A stretch of DNA of 10,298 nucleotides from Tissierellia bacterium. Its GTDB lineage: Bacteria > Bacillota > Clostridia > Tissierellales > Sedimentibacteraceae. Numbering within the stretch: the stretch's first letter is position 1; every line of letters starts with the position of its first letter. Below are positions 1-5,473 of this stretch, one piece after another. The translations under genes were made by a program, and so were the position numbers. The notes under the pieces were generated by a model that was not told the DNA's origin, ran no database searches, and saw only the letters and a list, made by a program, of their open reading frames with translations. The stretch spans positions 9,132 to 19,429 of the forward strand of contig JAQVRY010000011.1 in the NCBI GenBank assembly GCA_028700795.1. The letters run 5' to 3'.

Positions 1-30
1 ATAACACTTTTATATTAAAATATCCATCAG

Positions 31-573
31 TTATTTTTTAGCAGCTTCGGCACCTTTTATTAATGCTTCCTTATTTAAAGGCAGCAAGTCGGATTTATTT
101 TCTCCGAAAACTTTTACAAAAGCTTTCAATACCGATTCAATATCAACCGCTTTAGTAACCTCTAAATACGCTCCAAGCATAATCATATTTGCCACTTTGC
201 TGTTACCTAATTCCAATGCTAACTCATTAGCCGGAATATAATAAACATCTAAATCATTTCTTGTTGGCTCAATATCTATCAATGATTTGTTTACTATGAG
301 TTTTCCGTCGGGAATCAGTTCTTGTTCAAATTTAATCATTGAAGGTAAGTTCATAACTATTGCTGCAGTTCCATCTTTAGAAATAAGAGGCGAGCCTACT
401 TCTTCCTCAGAAACAACAACTGCACAATTTGCTGTACCTCCTCTCATTTCCGGTCCATAAGAAGGCATCCAAGTTACATTTTTATCTTCAAGCATTCCTG
501 CATATGCCAATAATCTGCCGATTGCCATAATTCCTTGACCGCCAAATCCGGCCATAATTACTTTTTGTTCCAT
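31..573 (-). CDS. vorC: 2-oxoacid:ferredoxin oxidoreductase, gamma subunit (VorC-like)
   Basis: Gamma subunit of a CoA-dependent, ferredoxin-reducing 2-oxoacid oxidoreductase, cytoplasmic, expected to complete the VorDBAC complex with the three genes upstream. The 180-residue protein starts with a Rossmann-like glycine motif (GFGGQG, residues 9-14) and has the conserved PSYGPEMRGG segment (37-46), both typical of the gamma domain that helps bind CoA and clamp the alpha/beta core. The length is normal for a separate gamma subunit. Its ATG shares one base with the stop of the TPP subunit (TAATG), and a strong GAGGAGGG site lies inside the end of that gene, so translation is probably coupled. 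It is the last gene visible. The 30 bases after its stop hold no recognisable terminator, so the operon may continue outside the window. The family is certain; the substrate (branched-chain 2-oxoacid rather than 2-oxoglutarate) is inferred from ptb-buk. Confidence 0.9.
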   Translation of the reverse strand: MEQKVIMAGFGGQGIMAIGRLLAYAGMLEDKNVTWMPSYGPEMRGGTANCAVVVSEEEVGSPLISKDGTAAIVMNLPSMIKFEQELIPDGKLIVNKSLIDIEPTRNDLDVYYIPANELALELGNSKVANMIMLGAYLEVTKAVDIESVLKAFVKVFGENKSDLLPLNKEALIKGAEAAKK

Positions 574-1319
574 TATTTTCCCTCCTCAAAATCTCTGAAA
601 TTTCCTAGCGGATAATATGGAATCATATTATCTCTTAGCCAGTCCAATGCTTTTAAAGGAGTAAATCCCCAGTTTGTTGGGCATGTTGACAACACTTCTA
701 CGATTGCAAAACCCTCGCCTTTGATTTGACATTCGAAAGATCTCTTTATAGCTTTTTTGGCCTTTCTAATGTTTGCCGGAGTATCTACTGTAACTCTTTC
801 AACAAATTTTGCTCCATCAATGGTTGCCAATAATTCTGACATTCTAATAGGCTTTCCGCAATGTGCTTCATCTCTTCCAAATGGAGATGTAGTTGTTTTT
901 TGTCCAACCAATGTGGTAGGAGCCATCTGTCCGCCCGTCATGCCGTATATTGCATTGTTTACAAATATAGTAGTAATTTTCTCGCCTCTGTGTGCTGCAT
1001 GAACTATTTCTGCAGTTCCAATAGAAGCTAAATCTCCATCACCTTGGTAAGAAAATACAACCTTGTCAGGATGTACCCTTTTAATACCTGTAGCAACGGC
1101 AGGTGCTCTTCCGTGAGCAGCTTCCTGCATGTCACAGTTGAAATAATTGTATGCCAATACTGAACATCCAACAGGAGCTACTCCGATTGCATCATCCAAA
1201 ACTCCTAATTCTACCAAAGATTCTGCAACTAATTTATGAATAACACCATGTGTACAACCGGGGCAATAATGAAAAGGTGTATCCGTTAAGCCCTTTGATT
1301 TTTCATATACAATTGTCAT
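573..1319 (-). CDS. vorA: 2-oxoacid:ferredoxin oxidoreductase, TPP-binding beta subunit (VorA-like)
   Basis: Thiamine-diphosphate-binding beta subunit that holds the cofactor and proximal iron-sulfur chemistry of the oxidative decarboxylation of a 2-oxoacid to acyl-CoA with reduction of ferredoxin. The TPP/Mg motif is plain: GDGD at residues 93-96 followed by NN at 121-122 and YGMTGGQ at 125-131. An N-terminal CPGC (19-22) and further cysteines at 52 and 62 fit the subunit of the OFOR family. At 248 residues it is the usual length for the split four-subunit form. The start codon overlaps the vorB stop by one base (TAATG), with AGGAGG about 9 bases upstream, and the stop overlaps the next gene in the same way. 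Family assignment is secure. Related enzymes acting on 2-oxoglutarate (KorB) look similar, so the VorA name rests partly on neighbours ptb and buk. Confidence 0.9.
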   Translation of the reverse strand: MTIVYEKSKGLTDTPFHYCPGCTHGVIHKLVAESLVELGVLDDAIGVAPVGCSVLAYNYFNCDMQEAAHGRAPAVATGIKRVHPDKVVFSYQGDGDLASIGTAEIVHAAHRGEKITTIFVNNAIYGMTGGQMAPTTLVGQKTTTSPFGRDEAHCGKPIRMSELLATIDGAKFVERVTVDTPANIRKAKKAIKRSFECQIKGEGFAIVEVLSTCPTNWGFTPLKALDWLRDNMIPYYPLGNFRDFEEGK

Positions 1320-2380
1320 TATTTTGTACCTCCTGCTATTTTCTCAATTTCTGCCAAGATACTGCCAGGAGTAGGAACCATGCCGCCTTGAGTACCGTTG
1401 AAATATACAGGCAGTCTTCCGGCAATACCAATTTTTATGTCGTCTGTTAATTGTCCAAGGCTCATTTCAACGCCAAGTATTCCTTTTGCATTAGGACCAA
1501 TCTGTTTATATATATCATAAGGATATGGCCATAAAGTAATTGGTCTTATCATACCAACCTTTATACCTTTTGCTTGTGCTTGTTTTATTGCTGTCTTTAC
1601 TATTCTTGATGTAGTTCCGTAAGCAACGCAGACAACCTCTGCATCTTCTAATCCAAATGCTTCATAACGAACTTCGTTTTCTTCCATCACTTTATATTTT
1701 TTCTCTAAGTTCTTATTGTGTTCCTGAAGTTCTTCTGCTTGTAAATATAGTGAGTTAACAATAACGGGTTTTCTTTTTCCGCCTGTTCCGGTTGTAGCCC
1801 AGTCTTTAGGAGGAAGTTCAATCGGTTCCGGCTCTTTAAATTCAACAGCTTCCATTATTTGACCTATCATTCCGTCTGCAGCTATTAACACAGGATTTCT
1901 GTAATAATCAGCTTTATCAAAAGCTAACATAATATAATCAACTAATTCCTGTATGCTTGAAGGTGCATAACATAATGTTCTGTAATCACCATTTCCGCCG
2001 CCTCTTGTAGATTGATAATAATCTGCCTGTGAAGGCTGTATACTGCCAAGTCCGGGGCCGCCTCTCATCATATTAACTATAACACATGGAATTTCAGCTC
2101 CTGCACAATAGGTAATTCCTTCTTGTTTCAATGATATACCGGGGCTTGAAGATGCAGTCATAACTCTTGCTCCTGCTCCTCCTGCACCATAAACCATGTT
2201 AATAGCAGCTATTTCACTTTCTGCCTGCAAAAAAACTCCCCCAGCTTCAGGTAATTTTCTTGAAATATATTCGGGGATTTCACTTGATGGGGTAATGGGA
2301 TAACCGAAGAAATATTTGCAGCCTGCTTTAATGGCAGCAGCACCAACAGCTTCATTACCTTTCATTAATATCTTTGACAT
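1319..2380 (-). CDS. vorB: 2-oxoacid:ferredoxin oxidoreductase, alpha subunit (VorB-like)
   Basis: Alpha subunit (pyrimidine-binding plus domain II) of the 2-oxoacid:ferredoxin oxidoreductase, forming the active site with the TPP subunit encoded next. Visible signatures are GYPITPSSE (26-34), the glutamate at 54 in an LQAESE context that should activate the TPP aminopyrimidine, TASSSPGISL (75-84), and the glycine-rich RGGPGLGSIQPSQAD stretch (106-120). The C-terminal part (about 245-340) has the transketolase C-terminal-like fold region with VAYGTTSR and GMIRPITLWPYP. It is 353 residues long, normal for VorB, whereas many KorA proteins carry a fused gamma domain at the N terminus. A GGAGGT site precedes the ATG at a good distance, and only 12 bases separate it from the ferredoxin gene. 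I favour branched-chain 2-oxoacids (for example 2-oxoisovalerate) as substrate because of the adjacent acid-forming kinase genes, but 2-oxoglutarate or an aryl 2-oxoacid cannot be excluded by reading alone. Confidence 0.9.
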   Translation of the reverse strand: MSKILMKGNEAVGAAAIKAGCKYFFGYPITPSSEIPEYISRKLPEAGGVFLQAESEIAAINMVYGAGGAGARVMTASSSPGISLKQEGITYCAGAEIPCVIVNMMRGGPGLGSIQPSQADYYQSTRGGGNGDYRTLCYAPSSIQELVDYIMLAFDKADYYRNPVLIAADGMIGQIMEAVEFKEPEPIELPPKDWATTGTGGKRKPVIVNSLYLQAEELQEHNKNLEKKYKVMEENEVRYEAFGLEDAEVVCVAYGTTSRIVKTAIKQAQAKGIKVGMIRPITLWPYPYDIYKQIGPNAKGILGVEMSLGQLTDDIKIGIAGRLPVYFNGTQGGMVPTPGSILAEIEKIAGGTK

Positions 2381-2392
2381 AATCTACCTCCA

Positions 2393-2608
2393 TTATAATC
2401 TTTCTACTGTTATTACTGAATCTGGACACATTATTGCACAATTTCCGCAAGCAATACATTTTTCTTGATCTGTTACTTGCGCAGGGCTATAACCCTTGCT
2501 ATTTATTTTTCCCTTATTTAATTCAATAATCTTTACCGGACAAACCGCAACACAAAGTTCACAGCCCTTGCATGCATCGTCATTAAATGTAACCTTACCT
2601 CTTGCCAT
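2393..2608 (-). CDS. vorD: 2x[4Fe-4S] ferredoxin-type delta subunit (VorD-like)
   Basis: Small iron-sulfur subunit that should carry electrons from the TPP centre to free ferredoxin. Its 71 residues contain two complete cluster motifs: C13-x2-C16-x2-C19-x3-C23-P and C51-x2-C54-x2-C57-x3-C61-P. A spacer of about 27 residues between them includes the GYSPAQV segment often seen in the delta subunit of 2-oxoacid oxidoreductases. It is followed 12 bases later by the alpha subunit, the usual order for the four-subunit enzyme. AGGAGG sits about 7 bases before the ATG, and the gap after the upstream ATPase gene is 13 bases, so it belongs to the same operon. A free-standing bacterial ferredoxin is an alternative, but the position and length favour an integral subunit. 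Confidence 0.88.
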   Translation of the reverse strand: MARGKVTFNDDACKGCELCVAVCPVKIIELNKGKINSKGYSPAQVTDQEKCIACGNCAIMCPDSVITVERL

Positions 2609-2621
2609 TATAAAACCTCCT

Positions 2622-3296
2622 TTAACTCATCCATTCTTCCCTCATATAAAGATTTATGGGGAATAATTTTTCTATTATATCTTGGTTCTTTATTTTATCA
2701 GCTGTCTCTTTTATAACAGCTTCATATCTTATGGGAATATCTGTCTCCCAAGATACCTTTTTAGTAAGTTCATGACCGAACTCCACATCTTCTACCGTAG
2801 TAGCTTTAAGCATGTGCGTATTGTTGACTAATCCGGTAATTTTTAGCCGTGATGTTGTTTCAATCAATTTCATATATTTCAGAACTCCTTCAACAGTGCT
2901 TGTATCAGGTCTGTTTCCGTTAATCACATAAAACATATCATACTCGACATTTTTTATTTGCTCTGCATATCTTGCAAGAACTCTTGCTCCCACAGGATCA
3001 CCTCCAACATCAAGTATGGATTTAATATTTGGATTTGCTATTACTCCCATCATTTCAGCAGGTAACGCAGGTAAATCGATCGCTGTATTTCGTATGCTTG
3101 AATCGGATAATTTAATTCCAATTTCCTCAAAAAATTTTCTTTTTTCTCTGGATCTAAAATAAGGATTAACTATATCCAAATCCGCAATACTCACATTTTC
3201 GTATATTTCTTTCATTTTTACAGCATAATTTACCGCAAACTCTGTTTTGCCGCTGCCATAATGGCCAATAACAATAACTAATCTTTTGTCATGCAC
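2622..3296 (-). CDS. P-loop ATPase of unknown role (SIMIBI/MinD-like)
   Basis: Cytoplasmic nucleotide-binding protein of 224 residues whose specific function I cannot name. It opens directly with a beta strand and Walker A motif, GHYGSGKTE (11-19). A switch-like segment follows, ADLDIVNPYFRSRE (38-51), then ILDVGGDPVGARVL (94-107) as the Walker B/DxxG equivalent, and GLVNNTH (155-161) in the place where base-recognition residues usually sit. This arrangement resembles the SIMIBI group (MinD, ParA, CobB/dethiobiotin synthetase and metal-insertion GTPases). The start is GTG, supported by a strong AAGGAGGG five bases upstream. It sits between buk and the ferredoxin subunit gene with gaps of 36 and 13 bases, so it is expressed with the oxidoreductase. 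A maturation or iron-sulfur/cofactor-handling role for the oxidoreductase is possible but is inference only; no membrane segment or extra domain is seen. Confidence 0.85.
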   Translation of the reverse strand: MHDKRLVIVIGHYGSGKTEFAVNYAVKMKEIYENVSIADLDIVNPYFRSREKRKFFEEIGIKLSDSSIRNTAIDLPALPAEMMGVIANPNIKSILDVGGDPVGARVLARYAEQIKNVEYDMFYVINGNRPDTSTVEGVLKYMKLIETTSRLKITGLVNNTHMLKATTVEDVEFGHELTKKVSWETDIPIRYEAVIKETADKIKNQDIIEKLFPINLYMREEWMS

Positions 3297-3301
3297 GATA
3301 A

Positions 3302-3309
3302 CCCTCCTT
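3302..3309 (-). promoter_or_regulatory. Strong ribosome binding site for a GTG start
   Basis: AAGGAGGG on the minus strand, five bases before a GTG at 3296. There is no in-frame ATG near the start of the Walker A strand, and the excellent match to the anti-Shine-Dalgarno sequence settles GTG as the initiation codon of the ATPase gene. Confidence 0.8.
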
Positions 3310-3332
3310 CCGGAATATTTATTTTGATGCCG

Positions 3333-4400
3333 TTATATATATGTCTTAGGCTTCTCGATACCCTTTAAAACTCTCAATCCGCCTTGTGCTAAAGCTAAAA
3401 GCTCATCCTCTCCCGGATATATTATTACCTTTGCTATAAATTTTACCTTATCTTCAATCATTTGAACAAAATCCTTGTCGTAAGCAATACCTCCTGTTAT
3501 TAAAACTGCATCAACATCTCCGTCAAGAACTACTGCATATTCACCTATTGTTTTTGCAATTTGATATGCCATTGCTGAATATATGAGCTTTGCTTTTTTA
3601 TCACCTGCTTTTGCTCTTTCACTTACTTCTTTTGCACTGTTGGTCCCTAAATGCGCACTGATTCCGCCTTTACCTACTATCATTTTGTTTATCTGGGCTT
3701 CAGAATATTTTCCGCTAAAACACATCTTCACCAATTGTCCTAATGGTAATGAACCTGATCTTTCAGGGGAAAATGGTCCTTCTCCATTTAGAGCATTGTT
3801 AACATCAATTACTCTTCCCTTCTTATGTGCCCCGACAGATATTCCGCCTCCTAAATGAGCAACAACAAAGTTCAGTTCCTCATACCTTTTCCCGAACTTT
3901 TCAATTGCCGCTTTTCTTGCTACGGCCTTTTGATTTAAAGCATGCCATATACAAATTCTTTCAAAATCAGGGTGTCCGCTGATTCTTGCTACATCCTTCA
4001 TTTCATCAACCACTACAGGATCAACAATAAATGACGGAATATTTACCTCATCGGCAATTGACCGTGCCAAAGGCGCTCCCAAATTAGAAGCATGCTCAAC
4101 TTTTACATTAGATCTCAAGTCTTCAATCAATTTGTCATTTACTGCGTAGGTTCCACCTTCAACAGGTTTTATCAAACCCCCTCTTCCAACTACTCCATCC
4201 AATTCATTTAATGATATGTTGTTTTCCCTTAATGCCGACATAATCATATCCTTTCTGAATTGAAACTGGTCTGAAACACTGCTGTATGGTTGAAGCTCTT
4301 CATTTGTATGTCTTATTGTTTTCTCAAAAATCATAGTTTCATCATCAAATACTGCTATTTTTGTTGATGTTGATCCGGGGTTAATAATTAACTGCTTCAT
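3333..4400 (-). CDS. buk: Butyrate kinase family (branched-chain fatty acid kinase)
   Basis: Acetokinase/ASKHA-family kinase that converts an acyl-phosphate and ADP to a short-chain carboxylate and ATP, giving substrate-level phosphorylation. The phosphate-binding loop NPGSTSTK lies at residues 7-14, GRGG at 72-75, DPVVVDEM at 127-134 and the HLGGGISVG loop at 182-190. NGEGPFSPERSGSLP (205-219) is typical of butyrate kinases, and the second nucleotide-binding segment ITGGIAYD is at 301-308. The length of 355 residues is exactly family-like. The gene overlaps the end of ptb by 20 bases and has AGGAGA five bases before its ATG. Pairing with ptb and a 2-oxoacid:ferredoxin oxidoreductase suggests isobutyryl-, isovaleryl- or 2-methylbutyryl-phosphate as natural substrates, although straight-chain butyryl-phosphate use is also possible. 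Confidence 0.95.
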   Translation of the reverse strand: MKQLIINPGSTSTKIAVFDDETMIFEKTIRHTNEELQPYSSVSDQFQFRKDMIMSALRENNISLNELDGVVGRGGLIKPVEGGTYAVNDKLIEDLRSNVKVEHASNLGAPLARSIADEVNIPSFIVDPVVVDEMKDVARISGHPDFERICIWHALNQKAVARKAAIEKFGKRYEELNFVVAHLGGGISVGAHKKGRVIDVNNALNGEGPFSPERSGSLPLGQLVKMCFSGKYSEAQINKMIVGKGGISAHLGTNSAKEVSERAKAGDKKAKLIYSAMAYQIAKTIGEYAVVLDGDVDAVLITGGIAYDKDFVQMIEDKVKFIAKVIIYPGEDELLALAQGGLRVLKGIEKPKTYI

Positions 4401-5304
4401 ATACTCTCCTTTTTGAACAAATTACTGCCAATAAAATTGAATAAAGTTTAGCTTCATCTGAATCTGCTCTTGAAGTAAGAATGATAGGAGCCTTTGCCCC
4501 TAAAATAATTCCTGCATTTTTGGAATTTGCTAAATATGTTAATGTTTTATACATTACATTTCCTGCTTCAATATTTGGCATTAATAAAACATCTGCATCA
4601 CCTGCAACCTCTCCCTTTATTCCCTTTGTGGCTGCCGCTTCTTTAGAAATAGCATTGTCAAGAGCAAAAGGACCGTCAACTATACAATTTCTTATTTGAC
4701 CGGCCTTATACATGTTTACAAGGATCTCGGCATCAACAGTGGCCTGCATTTTATGTGATACTTTTTCTTTTGCACATATTACTGCAACTTTTGGATTTTC
4801 AATATTTAATGAATGACATAATGGAAGAGTGTTTTCGATTATTTGCTTTTTTTCTGATGCGGTCGGTGCAATGTTCATTGCCGCATCGGTTATAATGAAC
4901 AGTTTATGATATTTATCTGATTCAAAAACTGCTGCATGACTTAAAATATTACCTGTCCTAAGTCCAATTTCTCTGTCTAAAATAGCTTTAAGAATAATTG
5001 AAGTATCAACTAATCCTTTCATTACAATATCTGCCTCACCACTGCTTACTAAAGACACTGCCGCCCTTGCAGCTTCGTTGTCGTCCTTTAATTCAATAAT
5101 TTGAATGTCATCAAGATTAAAGTTTATTTTTTGTGATAATTCCATAATCTTTTCTTTATCACCTATCAAAATCGGAATGCAGATTTTTTCAAGAACAGCT
5201 GTTCTCACTGCCTTTAACACATCTTCATCCTGTGCGGCTGCAATTGCTATTTTTTTTAGCTCGGTGTTTTTTGCCAACTTTAATAATTTGTCAAATCCAT
5301 TCAT
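4381..5304 (-). CDS. ptb: Phosphate butyryltransferase (acyl-CoA:phosphate acyltransferase)
   Basis: Exchanges CoA of a short or branched acyl-CoA for phosphate, giving the acyl-phosphate used by the kinase encoded next. The 307-residue protein shows the PTA/PTB pattern: a start of the form FDKLLKLAK, KKIAIAAAQDEDVLKAV early on, GEADIVMKGLVDTS in the first half, an ITDAAMNIAPT segment mid-protein, and VDGPFALDNAIS followed by GDADVLLMPNIEAGN in the C-terminal half. An in-frame ATG at 5379 would add 25 residues, but that extension is cysteine- and tryptophan-rich, unlike the family, and would cover the sigma-54 promoter. The start at 5304 has GAGGTG nine bases upstream and gives the family's normal length. 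It is the first gene of the sigma-54-controlled catabolic operon; its stop lies inside buk. Confidence 0.95.
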   Translation of the reverse strand: MNGFDKLLKLAKNTELKKIAIAAAQDEDVLKAVRTAVLEKICIPILIGDKEKIMELSQKINFNLDDIQIIELKDDNEAARAAVSLVSSGEADIVMKGLVDTSIILKAILDREIGLRTGNILSHAAVFESDKYHKLFIITDAAMNIAPTASEKKQIIENTLPLCHSLNIENPKVAVICAKEKVSHKMQATVDAEILVNMYKAGQIRNCIVDGPFALDNAISKEAAATKGIKGEVAGDADVLLMPNIEAGNVMYKTLTYLANSKNAGIILGAKAPIILTSRADSDEAKLYSILLAVICSKRRVYEAVNY

Positions 5305-5313
5305 ACATATTTT

Positions 5314-5319
5314 CACCTC
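5314..5319 (-). promoter_or_regulatory. Ribosome binding site fixing the ptb start
   Basis: GAGGTG on the minus strand, nine bases before the ATG at 5304. It supports the internal start over the upstream ATG at 5379. It lies almost at the predicted sigma-54 transcription start (near 5320), which implies a very short untranslated leader of about 16 bases. Confidence 0.7.
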
Positions 5320-5330
5320 ACAATATAACT

Positions 5331-5346
5331 TGCAACAATTATGCCA
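5331..5346 (-). promoter_or_regulatory. Sigma-54 (-24/-12) promoter of the ptb-buk-vor operon
   Basis: On the minus strand the sequence is TGGCAT-AATTG-TTGCA, matching the TGGCAC-N5-TTGCW consensus with one substitution. It has the invariant GG (5345-5344) and GC (5333-5332) in the required spacing. The -12 cytosine puts the start of transcription near 5320, just before the ptb ribosome binding site. The encoded sigma-54 activator lies directly upstream, which strongly supports a functional promoter. Confidence 0.88.
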
Positions 5347-5353
5347 AAAAACC

Positions 5354-5386
5354 AAAAAAATCGACCATTGAAATTTCAACGATTGA
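5354..5386 (-). terminator. Probable intrinsic terminator after the regulator gene
   Basis: Read on the minus strand, an imperfect hairpin (5386-5361) has ten-position arms TCAATCGTTG and CAATGGTCGA around AAATTT, followed directly by seven T (5360-5354). Nine positions pair, two of them as G-U pairs, with one A-C mismatch. The G-U pairs only work in RNA read from this strand, which favours a terminator over a pure protein-binding palindrome. The stem is A/U-rich, so efficiency may be modest. It would separate the cdaA-type operon from the sigma-54 operon. Confidence 0.55.
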
Positions 5387-5425
5387 TTTTCGTATTATAC
5401 TTAATTTTAATTAACTTGAATTTTT

Positions 5426-5473
5426 TTGCATGCAATTTATTTCAAGAAAGTTGCATTTTGCAAGAACTTGCAA
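5426..5473. promoter_or_regulatory. Putative upstream activator sequence: cluster of TTGCA/TGCAA inverted repeats
   Basis: Within 48 bases there are a perfect palindrome TTGCATGCAA (5426-5435), an interrupted repeat TTGCA-TTT-TGCAA (5451-5463), and a longer one TTGCAAG-AA-CTTGCAA (5458-5473) that overlaps the second. Their centres lie about 110, 137 and 145 bases upstream of the predicted sigma-54 start, the usual enhancer distance, and they begin directly after the activator's stop codon. Very A/T-rich DNA between them and the promoter could bend to allow looping. I infer that the PAS/AAA+/Fis activator binds here through its C-terminal helix-turn-helix. Confidence 0.6.

Noticed and set aside
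1..30. Terminator after vorC
   Set aside because: Only 30 bases are available; they are A/T-rich without a hairpin or T-run in the needed arrangement, so the operon end cannot be placed.
3583..3858. Plus-strand open frame of 91 codons antisense to buk
   Set aside because: Shadow of the kinase frame: proline-, serine- and leucine-rich with no recognisable motif and no upstream signals. Other plus-strand frames (757-1002, 4481-4699, 5105-5371, 7649-7873, 8410-8667) fail in the same way.
5305..5379. N-terminal extension of ptb by 25 codons
   Set aside because: It would cover the sigma-54 promoter and its own transcription start, has an atypical W/C-rich composition, and lacks a ribosome site, while the ATG at 5304 has GAGGTG nine bases upstream.
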